The notes under the pieces are model-generated. The model ran no database searches. It was not told where the DNA came from and saw only the letters and a list, made by a program, of their open reading frames with translations. From assembly GCF_011947195.1 (NCBI RefSeq), contig NZ_JAATVY010000016.1, forward strand, positions 62,001-126,000: a stretch of 64,000 nucleotides of DNA, read 5' to 3'. This document shows positions 48,976 through 58,655 of this stretch, in pieces (within the stretch, counting starts at the first letter, position 1; each line of letters begins with the position of its first letter). Position numbers and translations under genes: made by a program. This stretch comes from Planosporangium thailandense (GTDB taxonomy: Bacteria; Actinomycetota; Actinomycetes; Mycobacteriales; Micromonosporaceae).

Positions 48976-50211
48976 TCAGGCGTCGGCGGTGGCCTCACGG
49001 TCGGCCGGTACGGCCGTCCCGCGGCGGGCCACCAGAAGGAAAGCGAGCACGCCGCCGCTCGCGGCGGCCGCCATCGCGACCCCCATCGGCGTGGCGCTGC
49101 GTGCGCCGGCCAGGCCGACGAGCGGCGCGACGACCGCGCCGCACACCATCTGCGCCGCGCCGAGCAGCGCAGACGCCGTGCCCGCCTGTTCCGGATGTAG
49201 GTCCAGCGCCAGTGCGGTGGTGTTGGGCAGCACCATGCCGAGCGACGACATGAAAACGAACAGCGGCACAGCCGCCGCGAGCAGGCTGCTGTGCCGGCCG
49301 GCGGCGAGCAGCAGCGCGGCCGCCGCTCCGAGCAGGATGACCAGGGCGACCGCGAGCACACGACGCGGTGCCATCCGCCGGACGAGGCGGCCGTTGAGCT
49401 GGCCGACGAGCACGAAACCCAGGGCGTTCAGCCCGAACAGCACGCCGTACCGCTGTGGTGAGGCTCCGTAGACCTGCTGCAGCACGAAAGACGAGCCCGA
49501 GATGTACGCGAACAGTCCGGCGCCCGCCATTCCTAGCGTGAGCACGTACCCGACGTACCCGGCGTCCCACAGCAGCGACCGCGCGCCGCGCAGTATCTGC
49601 GTCAGGCCGCCGGCCTGACGGCGCGCCGCTGGCAGGGTTTCCGGCAGCCCGGCCCAGGCGGCGGCGAAGACCGCCGCGCCGATCGCGGTGAGGACGACGA
49701 AGACCCCGCGCCAGTTGGCCATCCGCAGGACGAGTCCGCCGACGCTCGGAGCGAGAACCGGGGCGACGCCGAAGATCAGCATCAGCCGCGAGAAGTACGC
49801 GGCGGCGGCCGAACCGCTGTACAGATCGCGTACGACGGCGCGCGCGATCACGATGGCGGCGCCGCCGGCGACGCCCTGGCCCAGCCGGGCGGCGGTCAAC
49901 GCCCCGGACGACGAAGCCACGGCGCACAGCAACGAGGCGACCGAATACAGCCCGAGGCCGGCCAGCATTGGACGTCGCCGTCCCCAGCGGTCACTGAGCG
50001 GACCGGTCAGCAACTGCCCGGTCGCGAGCCCGACCAGGCAGGCAGTGAGGGTGAGCTGGGCCCCTGACGGTCCGGCGTGGAACTCGGCGGCGATCCGGGG
50101 CAGCGCCGGCAGGTACATGTCCATCGAGAACGGCCCGACACCGGTCACGGTCCCGAGGAGGACCATGAGCCAGCCCGGCCGCGGTACCCGCCCCTGCTCC
50201 TGGGACGTCAC
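48976..50211 (-). CDS. Bcr/CflA-family multidrug MFS transporter
   Basis: 411 aa with 12 predicted membrane helices. The DHA1 drug-efflux signatures are visible: MDMYLPALPRIAAEF in helix 1, the loop 2-3 motif GPLSDRWGRRRPMLAG, and R-rich helix 4 VIARAVVRDLYSG, typical of Bcr/CflA rather than of EmrB. A charged NGRLVRRMAPRR loop separates the two halves. It should export drugs or sulfonamide/bicyclomycin-like compounds in exchange for protons. Start is a GTG. It lies 13 bp after a small membrane-protein gene on the same strand, downstream of pafA. Confidence 0.9.
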   Translation of the reverse strand: MTSQEQGRVPRPGWLMVLLGTVTGVGPFSMDMYLPALPRIAAEFHAGPSGAQLTLTACLVGLATGQLLTGPLSDRWGRRRPMLAGLGLYSVASLLCAVASSSGALTAARLGQGVAGGAAIVIARAVVRDLYSGSAAAAYFSRLMLIFGVAPVLAPSVGGLVLRMANWRGVFVVLTAIGAAVFAAAWAGLPETLPAARRQAGGLTQILRGARSLLWDAGYVGYVLTLGMAGAGLFAYISGSSFVLQQVYGASPQRYGVLFGLNALGFVLVGQLNGRLVRRMAPRRVLAVALVILLGAAAALLLAAGRHSSLLAAAVPLFVFMSSLGMVLPNTTALALDLHPEQAGTASALLGAAQMVCGAVVAPLVGLAGARSATPMGVAMAAAASGGVLAFLLVARRGTAVPADREATADA

Positions 50212-50224
50212 CGGCGGAAGGCGG

Positions 50225-50548
50225 TCACGACAGCAGCACCACGGCTGCCCAGGCGCCCAGGATCGCGATCAGCGCCACCGCGAGGATCCAGGTCGGTATC
50301 GCGGGCTCACCGCGCCGGTTGCGCTCGATCTCGGCGGCGATCCTCGACCTCCGCCGCTCGATGCGGCGGACGGCCCACGCGACCATGTCGAGCCGTGACG
50401 CCTCCGTCCCGGCTCGCCCGTCGGGCGCGGTGTGGGCGGCGGCGGGCTCCGGCGCGGTCGCGTCGTCAGCCACCGGAGGCTCAGCCGGTGGCGGCTCAGC
50501 CGTGTCGGCAGCCGCTGTCGGCTCGGCCGCGGAGTCGTTGTGTGTCAT
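50225..50548 (-). CDS. Small tail-anchored membrane protein
   Basis: 107 aa. The first 55 residues are Ala/Pro/Asp/Glu-rich and disordered. A basic helix follows (MVAWAVRRIERRRSRIAAEI), then a single C-terminal membrane helix (PTWILAVALIAILGAWAAVV). No family recognised. It lies between pafA (37 bp) and the MFS gene (13 bp) on the same strand and is likely transcribed with them. Function unknown; the architecture resembles small proteins that recruit partners to the membrane. Confidence 0.6.
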   Translation of the reverse strand: MTHNDSAAEPTAAADTAEPPPAEPPVADDATAPEPAAAHTAPDGRAGTEASRLDMVAWAVRRIERRRSRIAAEIERNRRGEPAIPTWILAVALIAILGAWAAVVLLS

Positions 50549-50585
50549 CGCGCCGCCGAGCCTACCGGCTGCCGGCCCGCTCCGG

Positions 50586-51944
50586 TCACATACTCGCGAT
50601 CAACCGGTCCACCCGCTCGTCGTACGCCCGGAACGGGTCCTTGCACAGGACCGTACGCTGCGCCTGGTCGTTGAGCTTCAGGTGCACCCAGTCGACGGTG
50701 AAGTCGCGGCGCCGTTCCTGAGCGTGCCGGATGAACTCCCCGCGCAGGCGGGCGCGGGTGGTCTGCGGCGGCGTCTCCTTGGCCTGGAAGATCTCCACGT
50801 CCGTGGCGACCCGGTCGACCGCGCCGCGCTTCTCCAGCAGGGCGTACAGACCGCGACCGCGACGGAGGTCGTGGTAGGCCAGGTCCATCTGCGCCACCCG
50901 GGGGTGCGACAGCGGCAGGTCGTGCTTGCGCTGGTAACCCTCGATCATCCGCAGCTTGGTCACCCAGTCGATCTCACGCTCCACCCCGGACAGGTCGCCG
51001 CTCTCGACCGCCTGCAGCACCCGGCCCCACAGGTCCACGACCCGCTTCGTGGCCGCGTCGGCGCCGCGCCGCTCGACGAACTCGGTGGCCCTGGTGAAGT
51101 ACTCCTGCTGGATCTCGAGCGCGCTGCACTCCTTGCCGTTGGCGAGCCGTACCTTACGCCGCCCGGTGATGTCGTGGCTGACCTCCCGGATCGCCCGGAT
51201 GGGGTTCTCCAGGGTCAGGTCCCGCACCGGCACACCGGCCTCGATCATCCGCAGCACGATGTCGGCGCTGCCGACCTTCAGCAGCGTGGTGACCTCGTTC
51301 ATGTTGGAGTCACCCACGATCACGTGCAGTCGCCGGTACCGCTCGGCGTCGGCGTGCGGCTCGTCGCGGGTGTTGATGATCGGCCGGCTCCGCGTCGTCG
51401 CCGACGACACGCCCTCCCAGATGTGCTCGGCCCGCTGCGACAGGCAGTACACCGCGCCCCGCGGGGTCTGCAGCACCTTGCCGGCGCCACAGATGAGCTG
51501 GCGGGTGACCAGGAACGGGATGAGGACGTCAGCCAGCCGGCCGAACTCCCCGTGGCGGCTGACGAGATAGTTCTCGTGGCAGCCGTACGAGTTGCCGGCC
51601 GAGTCGGTGTTGTTCTTGAACAGGTAGATCTCGCCGGCGATGCCCTCGTCGTGCAGGCGCTTCTCGGCGTCGACGAGCAGGCCTTCGAGGATGCGTTCGC
51701 CGGCGCGGTCGTGTACGACGAGATCGGGAACGGAGTCGCACTCCGGAGTCGCGTACTCCGGGTGCGAGCCGACATCAAGGTAAAGCCGCGCGCCGTTGCG
51801 CAGGAACACGTTGCTCGAACGGCCCCACGACACGACCCGGCGGAATAGGTAACGCGCCACCTCATCCGGGGACAGCCGCCGCTGCCCGCGGTAGGTACAG
51901 GTGACCCCGTACTCGGTCTCCAGTCCGAAGATGCGCCGGTCCAT
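50586..51944 (-). CDS. pafA: Pup--protein ligase
   Basis: 452 aa. PafA phosphorylates the C-terminal Glu of Pup with ATP and joins it to substrate lysines. It has the glutamine-synthetase-like domain with GLETEYGVT (metal-binding Glu) at residues 7-15, D57 in [14 protein letters not shown] as the family's catalytic Asp, [20 protein letters not shown], and [20 protein letters not shown] for ATP binding. The C-terminal small domain ends in [15 protein letters not shown]. Length is typical. It lies 123 bp after the GntR gene on the same strand as prcBA and pup. Confidence 0.97.
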   Translation of the reverse strand: MDRRIFGLETEYGVTCTYRGQRRLSPDEVARYLFRRVVSWGRSSNVFLRNGARLYLDVGSHPEYATPECDSVPDLVVHDRAGERILEGLLVDAEKRLHDEGIAGEIYLFKNNTDSAGNSYGCHENYLVSRHGEFGRLADVLIPFLVTRQLICGAGKVLQTPRGAVYCLSQRAEHIWEGVSSATTRSRPIINTRDEPHADAERYRRLHVIVGDSNMNEVTTLLKVGSADIVLRMIEAGVPVRDLTLENPIRAIREVSHDITGRRKVRLANGKECSALEIQQEYFTRATEFVERRGADAATKRVVDLWGRVLQAVESGDLSGVEREIDWVTKLRMIEGYQRKHDLPLSHPRVAQMDLAYHDLRRGRGLYALLEKRGAVDRVATDVEIFQAKETPPQTTRARLRGEFIRHAQERRRDFTVDWVHLKLNDQAQRTVLCKDPFRAYDERVDRLIASM

Positions 51945-52067
51945 GGAAAGACATTAGCCGCCGAGGACGCATTCCTGCCCTACCGATCCGGGGTGGATCG
52001 GTCTGTTTTCTCGCGCGTACGGTCATCACCCGGAAACGGACGGCTGACGGCCGCCGGTGCCCGCTGC

Positions 52068-52451
52068 TCAGCGCCCGGCGGTGATCTCCGGCTCGGACAG
52101 CCCAAAGGCCGCGCGGACCAGCCCCAACGCCTGCTCCGGGTCGAGCCCCAGCCGACGCGTCTCCTCGGCGTAGCGGGCCGCCAGCCGCTCGGCCTCGGCG
52201 GGCACCCCGCTGGCGCGGTGGGTGACGAAGGTCCCGTGGCGGCCTCGCGTCTCGACCAGGCCGGCTGCCTCGAGCTCGCGGTACGTACGCGCGACCGTGT
52301 TGACCGCCAGGCCCAGGTCGCCGGCGAGCTGCCGGACGGTGGGCAGCCGGGTGCCCGCAGCCAGGCGGCCCTCACGGGCCAACGCCGCGATCTGCGAGCG
52401 GACCTGCTCGTACGGTGGCACCGGCGACGCCGGGTCAATCTGGATCTTCAT
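52068..52451 (-). CDS. Short GntR-family regulator (YtrA-type)
   Basis: 127 aa from the ATG at 52451. Residues 8-75 are a GntR winged HTH: PPYEQVRSQIAALAREGRLA, GTRLPTVRQLAGDLGLAVNT, then VARTYRELEAAGLVETRGRH. The C-terminal part is only about 50 helical residues, too short for a FadR or HutC effector domain, so it fits the YtrA-like class that often controls an adjacent transport or membrane operon. It sits between prcA (43 bp) and pafA (123 bp) on their strand, an unusual place; it may control this segment. Confidence 0.87.
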   Translation of the reverse strand: MKIQIDPASPVPPYEQVRSQIAALAREGRLAAGTRLPTVRQLAGDLGLAVNTVARTYRELEAAGLVETRGRHGTFVTHRASGVPAEAERLAARYAEETRRLGLDPEQALGLVRAAFGLSEPEITAGR

Positions 52452-52494
52452 GGCGCCCCCGCTTCCCGACCAGCGCTCCGGCAGCGGCGCAGGA

Positions 52495-53343
52495 TCAGGC
52501 CTCGCCGCCGGCGGTCGGGTCGACCCCGCCCGGCGACTTGTCGGCCGGCGACGAGCCCGGTCCGGCGACCTCCGGCGCGCCGGCGGCCTCCCCCGTGGCC
52601 GGCTCCTCCGCGGCCGCCTCGCCCTCGCCCTCGCCCTCCTGGGCGGTGAGCAGCCCGGTGAGCGCCGCGCCCGTGATGCGCCGGAAGGTACGCCCGGTGC
52701 GCCGACGGTCGAGCACCGCCACCTCGAGCTGGCCGGCCTCCAACCGGCGCGGCTGGCCACCCTCCCCACCGACGCTGCCCAGCGACCGGACGGCCAGGCG
52801 CAGCGCGTCCTGCAGCGACATGTCGGGCCGGTGGCTACCCCGCAGAACCTCGGAGATGGCCTCCGCCTGGCCGCCCATCGCGATCGTGCCCGTGTCCGAC
52901 TCGTCGTACACCGAGCCGTCGTAGGTCAGCCGGTACAGCTCGTCTCGCTCCGGCCGGGCGCCGACCTCGGCGACGCAGATCTCGACCTCGAACGGCTTGG
53001 ACTGCTCGGTGAAGATCGCGCCGAGCGTCTGGGCGTACGCGTTGGCCAGCGCCCGGGCGGTCACGTCCCGGCGGTCGTACGAGTATCCGCGCAGGTCCGC
53101 GTGGCGGATGCCGGCGGCGCGCAGGTTTTCGAACTCGTTGAACCGGCCGACGGCGGCGAACCCGATCCGGTCGTAGATCTCACTCACCTTGTGCAGCGCC
53201 GTCGACAGGTTCTCGGCGACGAAGAGCACCCCGCCCTCGTAGGTGAGTACGACGACGCTGCGACCGCGGGCGATGCCCTTACGGGCGTACTCCGAGCGGT
53301 CCCGCATGATCTGCTCGGGCGAGGCGTAGAACTGCATGGCCAC
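52495..53343 (-). CDS. prcA: Proteasome alpha subunit
   Basis: 282 aa. Forms the outer heptameric rings that gate the 20S core and dock the ARC ATPase. The N-terminal gate reads [20 protein letters not shown], followed by [20 protein letters not shown], the alpha-ring core with [20 protein letters not shown], and [12 protein letters not shown]. Residues from about 230 form an acidic, Gly/Pro-rich disordered tail ([20 protein letters not shown] and on), longer than in Mycobacterium. There is no catalytic Thr, as expected. The start is a GTG; an ATG two codons later is equally possible. 56 bp from prcB. Confidence 0.96.
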   Translation of the reverse strand: MAMQFYASPEQIMRDRSEYARKGIARGRSVVVLTYEGGVLFVAENLSTALHKVSEIYDRIGFAAVGRFNEFENLRAAGIRHADLRGYSYDRRDVTARALANAYAQTLGAIFTEQSKPFEVEICVAEVGARPERDELYRLTYDGSVYDESDTGTIAMGGQAEAISEVLRGSHRPDMSLQDALRLAVRSLGSVGGEGGQPRRLEAGQLEVAVLDRRRTGRTFRRITGAALTGLLTAQEGEGEGEAAAEEPATGEAAGAPEVAGPGSSPADKSPGGVDPTAGGEA

Positions 53344-53399
53344 GGCGGCTTGCGTCTCCTTTACGGCGTCGTCGACTTACGCAGACTGGGTGGGTGGCG

Positions 53400-54239
53400 T
53401 CAGCCGCCCGGGTTCTCCATCCGGCCGCGCACCACTTCCTCGGCCACGGCGGCGGCCTCGTCATCGGTCAGCCGCCGCGAGCCCTCGGCGGTGGCGGTCA
53501 TCACGACCGGGAAGATCCGGCGGGTCAGGTCCGGACCACCGGTCGCGGTGTCCTCGTCGGCGGCGTCGTAGAGCGCCTCCATCGCCAACCGGACCCCCTC
53601 GTCAAGGCTGACGCCGTCGCGGTACCGCTTCTTGAGCGCCGACTTGGCGAACAGCGAGCCCGAGCCGATGGCGTCGAAGCCCTTCTCCTCGTAGACCCCG
53701 CCGGCGATGTCGAAACTGAAGATACGCCCGGCGTGCGCCGGGTCCTCGGCGTCCACGTCGAAGCCGGCGAACAGCGGGATCACGGCGAGCCCCTGGAGCG
53801 CGGCGCCCAGGTTGTTGCGGATCATGGTCGCCAACCGGTTGGCCTTGCCGTGCAGCGAGAGCATCGCGCCCTCGATCTTCTCGTAGTGCTCCAGCTCCAC
53901 CTGGAACAGTCGCATGAGCTCGATGCCGACGCCGGCGGTGCCCGCGATGCCGACCAGCGAGTACGCGTCGGCGGCGAAGACCTTCTCGATGTCGCGGCTG
54001 GCGATCAGATTGCCCATCGTGGCCCGGCGGTCGCCGGCCATCACCACCCCGTCGGCGGTCGTCAGCGCGACGATCGTCGTGGCGTGCGGCGACACGTCGG
54101 CGGACGCGCCGACCGGCAACGGGCGCCGTCCGGGCAGCAGGTCAGGTGCGGCGAGGCTCAGGAACTCGGTGAAGGACGAGGTGCCCGGCGTGGTGAACAC
54201 AGCCGGTAGCCGCCCGGATGGATCAAAACCCGCTGCCAC
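53400..54239 (-). CDS. prcB: Proteasome beta subunit
   Basis: 279 aa with a propeptide of about 53 residues. Self-cleavage before T54 ([11 protein letters not shown]) would expose the catalytic N-terminal Thr; the mycobacterial site is G/TTIVAL, so Ala replaces Gly at the position before it. Core motifs follow: [20 protein letters not shown] including the Lys-equivalent region and [19 protein letters not shown], then [20 protein letters not shown]. The start GTG lies inside the 3' end of the endonuclease-like gene (82-bp overlap). It is the peptidase ring of the core. Confidence 0.96.
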   Translation of the reverse strand: MAAGFDPSGRLPAVFTTPGTSSFTEFLSLAAPDLLPGRRPLPVGASADVSPHATTIVALTTADGVVMAGDRRATMGNLIASRDIEKVFAADAYSLVGIAGTAGVGIELMRLFQVELEHYEKIEGAMLSLHGKANRLATMIRNNLGAALQGLAVIPLFAGFDVDAEDPAHAGRIFSFDIAGGVYEEKGFDAIGSGSLFAKSALKKRYRDGVSLDEGVRLAMEALYDAADEDTATGGPDLTRRIFPVVMTATAEGSRRLTDDEAAAVAEEVVRGRMENPGG

Positions 54240-54574
54240 GTGGTTCCTTTCAGGTATCTGATCGCCTCGCTCAGCCGCTGGACGTCGTCCTCGAACTGAC
54301 CCAGGCCGCCGTTGCAGTTGGAACAGAGAATGCCACGTACGTTACCGAACACATGATCGTGGTCAACATGCTTGGGGTCGGGGCTGCCGCAGATTGCGCA
54401 GACGCCGCCCTGCTCGGCCAGAAGGCGCTCAAACTCCTTCTGGCCGATGCGGTAGCGACGCCTCAGGTGGTACTCGCAGGTGCTGCCGTACAGGCGTTCC
54501 GACAGCGACGGCGAAGCGATCCGTCCCTGTCGTCAAGGGGCATAGGCATATCCGGTTTTACCGGTTAGCCTCAT
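54158..54574 (-). pseudogene. Endonuclease VII-type HNH gene with an in-frame TGA
   Basis: A 138-codon frame whose ATG (54574) overlaps the pup stop in an ATGA, broken by a TGA at 54533-54535 (codon 14). After the stop the frame is intact: LSERLYGSTCEYHLRRRYRI, then [36 protein letters not shown] and [17 protein letters not shown]. The Cys pairs and the HVDHDH motif are those of recombination endonuclease VII-like HNH nucleases, often encoded between pup and prcB in actinobacteria. No ATG, GTG or TTG follows the TGA until inside the HNH core. It is either a young nonsense allele, read-through, or starts at a rare codon. The last 82 bp overlap prcB. Confidence 0.75.
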
Positions 54575-54789
54575 TCGCCCCCTTTCTGCACGTAGCCTCG
54601 GACAAATTCTTCTGCGTTCTCTTCGAGCACGGAGTCGATCTCGTCGAGCAGATCGTCCACGTCCTCGGTCAGCTGCTCGTTGCGCTCGGTCACTTCGGCA
54701 CTGGCCTCAGGGGCCGGCGCCTCGTCGATCTCTTCGTCGCGGCGGGAACGGCTCGACTGCGACCGTCCGCCGGGTTCACGAGTTGCCAT
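54571..54789 (-). CDS. pup: Prokaryotic ubiquitin-like protein Pup
   Basis: 72 aa from the ATG at 54789, the normal size. Pup is intrinsically disordered; its C-terminus is linked to lysines and its middle forms a helix with the ARC coiled coil. Visible: basic N-terminus MATREPGGRSQSSRSRRDEE, acidic linker, the ARC-binding helix region NEQLTEDVDDLLDEIDSVLE and the conserved tail EEFVRGYVQKGGE. The last residue is Glu (GGC-GAA-TGA), so it is ligation-ready without deamidation by Dop; many actinobacteria encode GGQ. It is 65 bp from dop. Confidence 0.96.
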   Translation of the reverse strand: MATREPGGRSQSSRSRRDEEIDEAPAPEASAEVTERNEQLTEDVDDLLDEIDSVLEENAEEFVRGYVQKGGE

Positions 54790-54854
54790 GGGGGCCTCCT
54801 CTGGGACACTGCCGGTGCGTGCTGTGCGTGTCAACGTACCGCGATCCTCCGACG

Positions 54855-56375
54855 TTACCCGGAGGTGATCGCCTCAAGCAGATCCTTCGCGCTTGCGCAG
54901 CGGTCGAACAGTGCGCCCACGTGCTTTCTGGTTCCGCGCTCCGGCTCCATCATCGGAACCCGCACCAGGGACTCCCGGCCCACGTCGAAGATCACCGAGT
55001 CCCAGCTCGCGGCGACGACCTCGGAGGCGTACTGCGCCAGACAGCGGCCGCGGAAGTAGGCGCGGGTATCGTCCGGTGGCTCGACCATCGCGCGGCGCAC
55101 CTCGTCGTCGGCGAACAGCGTCTTCATCGCGCCCCGGGCGACCAGGCGGTGGTAGAGACCCTTCTCCGGCCGCACGTCCGAGTACTGCAGGTCGACCAGT
55201 TGCAGCTTGTGCGACGCCCACCCGAGGGACTCGCGTTCGCGGTAGCCCTCCAGCAGCCGCAGCTTCGCCACCCAGTCCAGCTCGTCGGCGCACAGGCCGG
55301 GATCGCGACCGAGACGGTCGAGGACGCTCTCCCAGCGGTTCAGCACGTCGAAGGTGATCTCCTCGGCGCTGTCGTCGCCCCGGCGCGCCTCCGCGAACGC
55401 GCGGGCCCGCTCGTAGAACGCCCACTGGATGTCCAGCGCGGACAACCGCCGCCCGTCGCGCATGCGGATGAGGTGCTTGAGCGACGGGTCGTGGCTGACG
55501 GCCTTGAGCTCGGTCACGGGATCGGCGATGCCGAGGTCGCCGGGGAGAGCCTTCTCCTCGATCATGGCCAGCACCAGGGACGTGGTGCCGACCTTCAGGT
55601 AGGTGGAGATCTCCGAGACGTTGGCGTCGCCGATGATGACGTGCAGCCGCCGGTACTTGTCGGCATCCGAGTGCGGCTCGTCCCGGGTGTTGATGATCGG
55701 TCGCTTGAGCGTCGTCTCGAGCCCCACCTCGACTTCGAAGAAGTCCGCGCGCTGAGAGATCTGGAAGCCGGGGGTGGAGCCGTCCTGGCCGATGCCGACC
55801 CGACCCGCACCGCAGACAATTTGGCGGGTGACGAAAAACGGCGTCAAATGAACGACGATGTCGGCGAACGGCGTCGAACGGCGCATCAGGTAGTTCTCGT
55901 GGGCACCGTAGCTGGCGCCCTTGTTGTCGGTGTTGTTCTTGTACAGGTGGATGGGGTGCGATCCCGGGATCGTCGCCGCCCGCCGGGACGCCTCGGCCAT
56001 CACCCGCTCCCCCGCCTTGTCCCACAGCACCAGGTCGCGGGGGTTGGTCACCTCGGGCGTCGAGTACTCCGGGTGGGCGTGGTCGACGTAGAGCCGTGCG
56101 CCGTTGGTCAGTATCACGTTGGCCAGGCCCAGGTCCTCGTCGGCGAGCGCCTCGGCGGGGTCGTAGAGGGCGCCGGAGTAGCTGAAGCCGCGGGCGTCCC
56201 GCAGCGGCGACTCCTCCTCGTAGTCCCACCGGGCGCGCCCGCCCCGGGTCAACTCGGGCCGGGCGCCGTAGGCGTTGACGACCTGTGACGAGGTGACCAT
56301 CGGGTTGGCACCGGGCTGCCCCGGCACCGACACGCCGTACTCGACCTCGGTGCCTATTACCCGCCGGACGCTCAT
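54855..56375 (-). CDS. dop: Depupylase/deamidase Dop
   Basis: 506 aa. Paralogue of PafA that removes Pup from substrates, and in GGQ species also deamidates Pup. It has VIGTEVEYGVSVPG at the start, the Dop loop (about residues 38-65, RPELTRGGRARWDYEEESPL) that PafA lacks, D98 in NGARLYVDHAHPEYSTPE as the catalytic nucleophile, YKNNTDNKGASYGAHENYLM and [20 protein letters not shown]. The C-terminus ends FDRCASAKDLLEAITSG. Since Pup here ends in Glu, depupylation is the only role needed. It is the first gene of the dop-pup-prcBA run. Confidence 0.97.
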   Translation of the reverse strand: MSVRRVIGTEVEYGVSVPGQPGANPMVTSSQVVNAYGARPELTRGGRARWDYEEESPLRDARGFSYSGALYDPAEALADEDLGLANVILTNGARLYVDHAHPEYSTPEVTNPRDLVLWDKAGERVMAEASRRAATIPGSHPIHLYKNNTDNKGASYGAHENYLMRRSTPFADIVVHLTPFFVTRQIVCGAGRVGIGQDGSTPGFQISQRADFFEVEVGLETTLKRPIINTRDEPHSDADKYRRLHVIIGDANVSEISTYLKVGTTSLVLAMIEEKALPGDLGIADPVTELKAVSHDPSLKHLIRMRDGRRLSALDIQWAFYERARAFAEARRGDDSAEEITFDVLNRWESVLDRLGRDPGLCADELDWVAKLRLLEGYRERESLGWASHKLQLVDLQYSDVRPEKGLYHRLVARGAMKTLFADDEVRRAMVEPPDDTRAYFRGRCLAQYASEVVAASWDSVIFDVGRESLVRVPMMEPERGTRKHVGALFDRCASAKDLLEAITSG

Positions 56376-56390
56376 GCCACCGCCTCGCTA

Positions 56391-56505
56391 CGCCCGCTGA
56401 TTCGCTCGCTACGCCCGCTCATGCCGCCGCCTCGCTCCGCTCAGCGGCGCCATGAGGCTCATCCGCCCTGCGCCCGCTGATTCGCTCGCTACGCCCGCTC
56501 ATGCC
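56391..56505. repeat. Two exact 35-bp direct repeats upstream of dop
   Basis: 56391-56425 and 56471-56505 are identical (from CGCCCGCTGATTCGCTCGCT on), 80 bp apart. Shorter CGCTACGCCCGCT echoes lie between them. They fill most of the 340-bp gap (56376-56715) between arc and dop, where the dop promoter is expected. No gene is seen in this gap. Confidence 0.8.
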
Positions 56506-56670
56506 CGCTCCCTCGCATCACCCGGGCGCAAGCGTGCGCACCCGGGTCGCCGCCCTTGAGCCCCTGCAACGAGCCTACGGCGCGGCGCTGTGAATCGGTG
56601 ACCGGACGTGGCGGGCGTTACCGCGGCCGCGCGCGGCCACCTCCCCGCCGGAAACCATGATCGCCTGACG

Positions 56671-56707
56671 ACTTCGGGGCGCCCGCCGGTCGCGGGCGCC
56701 CCGAAGT
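56671..56707 (-). terminator. Hairpin after arc
   Basis: A perfect 15-bp stem (56671-56685 with 56693-56707, ACTTCGGGGCGCCCG and complement) over a 7-nt loop, starting 9 bp past the arc stop. The minus-strand sequence after it is not T-rich, so its strength is uncertain. Confidence 0.65.
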
Positions 56708-56715
56708 TTCGACCC

Positions 56716-58482
56716 CTACAGGTACTGGCCGGTGTTGCTGGCGGTCTCGATCGACCGGCCGGACTCGGCGCCCTTTCCGCCGGAGACGAGCGTGCGGATG
56801 TAGACGATCCGCTCGCCCTTCTTGCCGGAGATGCGGGCCCAGTCGTCGGGGTTGGTCGTGTTGGGCAGATCCTCGTTCTCCCGGAACTCGTCGACGCAGG
56901 CGTCCAGCAGGTGCTGCAGGCGCAGCCCCTTCTGCCCGTTGGCCAGGAAGTCCTTGATGGCCATCTTCTTGCCGCGGTCGACGATGTTCTGGATCATCGC
57001 GCCCGAGTTGAAGTCCTTGAAGTACAGGACCTCCTTGTCACCGTTGGCGTAGGTGACCTCGAGGAACCGGTTCTCCTCGCTCTCGGCGTACATCCGCATG
57101 ACCGTGGCGTCGATCATCGCCGCCACCGTCGCCTCGCTGGAGTGCCCGTGCTCGCCCAGGTCGTCCTCGTGCAGCGGCAGGTCGGTCAGGATGTACTTGC
57201 TGAAGATGTCCTTGGCCGCCTCAGCGTCCGGACGCTCAATCTTGATCTTCACGTCGAGCCGTCCGGGGCGCAGGATCGCCGGGTCGATCATGTCTTCCCG
57301 GTTGGAGGCGCCGATGACGATGACGTTCTCCAGGCCCTCGACCCCGTCGATCTCGCTGAGCAGCTGCGGGACGATCGTGTTTTCCACGTCCGAGGAGACG
57401 CCGGAGCCGCGGGTGCGGAACACCGAGTCCATCTCGTCGAAGAACACGATGACCGGCGTGCCCTCGCTGGCCTTCTCCCGGGCCCGCTGGAAGATCAGCC
57501 GGATGTGCCGCTCGGTCTCACCCACGTACTTGTTGAGCAGCTCCGGACCCTTGATGTTGAGGAAGTAGCTGGCGCGCTTCTCCTCACCGCGCTTCTCGGC
57601 GATCTGCTTGGCCAGCGAGTTGGCCACCGCCTTGGCGATCAGGGTCTTGCCACAGCCGGGCGGGCCGTAGAGCAGGACACCCTTCGGCGGGCGCAGCTGG
57701 TGCTCACGGAACAGGTCGGAGTGCAGGAACGGCAGCTCCACGGCGTCGCGGATCTGCTCGATCTGCCGACCGAGGCCACCGATGTCGGCGTAGTCGACGT
57801 CGGGCACCTCCTCCAGCACCAGCTCCTCGACCTCGCTCTTGGGGATCCGCTCGTACGCGTACGCCGAACGCGGTTCGATCATGAGCGAGTCGCCCGCGCG
57901 GAGCGGGGCGTCGAGCAGCGTCTCGGCGAGGAACACGATGCGCTCCTCGTCGGCGTGAGAGATCACGAGGGCGCGGTCGCCACCCTCGAGAACCTCCTTG
58001 AGCATGACGACCTCGCCGCTGCGCTCGAAGCCGAACGCGTCGACGATGTTGAGGGCATCGTTGAGCAGCACCTCCTGGCCCCGTCGAAGGTCATCGACGT
58101 CGAGCGCGGGAGATACGGCGACACGCAGCTTCCGCCCGCCGGTGAAGACATCCACGGTGCCGTCGTCGTGCTTGCCGAGGAAGATGCCGTACCCGCTCGG
58201 CGGCTGCGCCAGGCGGTCGACCTCCTCCTTGAGCGTGATGATCTGCGCACGCGCTTCCTTGAGCGTCGCGACCAGGCGCTCGTTGTTCTCCGTGATACGG
58301 GCGATCTGAGCCTGAGCCGCCGCCAGCCGCTCTTCGAGCTGACGCACGTGTCGCGGACTCTCGGTCAGCTTGCGCCGCAGCAGTGCGATCTCTTCCTGCA
58401 GGAACGCGACCTGGTTGGAGAGATCGCGGGCGTCCTTCTCCCACCGTGCGGCGCGCGTCTCCGCGTCGTCGCTGCGTGCCAC
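56716..58482 (-). CDS. arc: Proteasomal AAA ATPase ARC/Mpa
   Basis: 588 aa from a GTG. It captures pupylated proteins, unfolds them with ATP and feeds them into the 20S core. Coiled coil at residues 20-92 ([20 protein letters not shown]), tandem OB domains at about 96-205, AAA domain with Walker A GPPGCGKT at 273-280, Walker B IVFFDEMD, sensor ASNREDM and arginine fingers around [10 protein letters not shown]. The C-terminus is GQYL, the proteasome-docking motif. All Pup-binding and gating elements are present, so it should be functional. Confidence 0.97.
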   Translation of the reverse strand: MARSDDAETRAARWEKDARDLSNQVAFLQEEIALLRRKLTESPRHVRQLEERLAAAQAQIARITENNERLVATLKEARAQIITLKEEVDRLAQPPSGYGIFLGKHDDGTVDVFTGGRKLRVAVSPALDVDDLRRGQEVLLNDALNIVDAFGFERSGEVVMLKEVLEGGDRALVISHADEERIVFLAETLLDAPLRAGDSLMIEPRSAYAYERIPKSEVEELVLEEVPDVDYADIGGLGRQIEQIRDAVELPFLHSDLFREHQLRPPKGVLLYGPPGCGKTLIAKAVANSLAKQIAEKRGEEKRASYFLNIKGPELLNKYVGETERHIRLIFQRAREKASEGTPVIVFFDEMDSVFRTRGSGVSSDVENTIVPQLLSEIDGVEGLENVIVIGASNREDMIDPAILRPGRLDVKIKIERPDAEAAKDIFSKYILTDLPLHEDDLGEHGHSSEATVAAMIDATVMRMYAESEENRFLEVTYANGDKEVLYFKDFNSGAMIQNIVDRGKKMAIKDFLANGQKGLRLQHLLDACVDEFRENEDLPNTTNPDDWARISGKKGERIVYIRTLVSGGKGAESGRSIETASNTGQYL

Positions 58483-58655
58483 GTCCCACCTCCCCGGGGC
58501 TTTGAACGTCGTGCTCTAACACTAACTGCTGATCGCCCAAGAAGCCCCGTACCAAACGCCACGACGTGATCTGTTACCGATCCGGGGGGCGCGCGCTGCA
58601 TGGTCGATGTCCCGTCGGGTACCGTCGCCGATGAGGCGCGTCCGGGAGGAACCAC

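Noticed and set aside
54158..54352. 64-aa HNH frame starting at an internal GTG as the real gene
   Set aside because: It begins inside the HNH core, so it would lack the first Cys pair and His; the family requires the upstream part.
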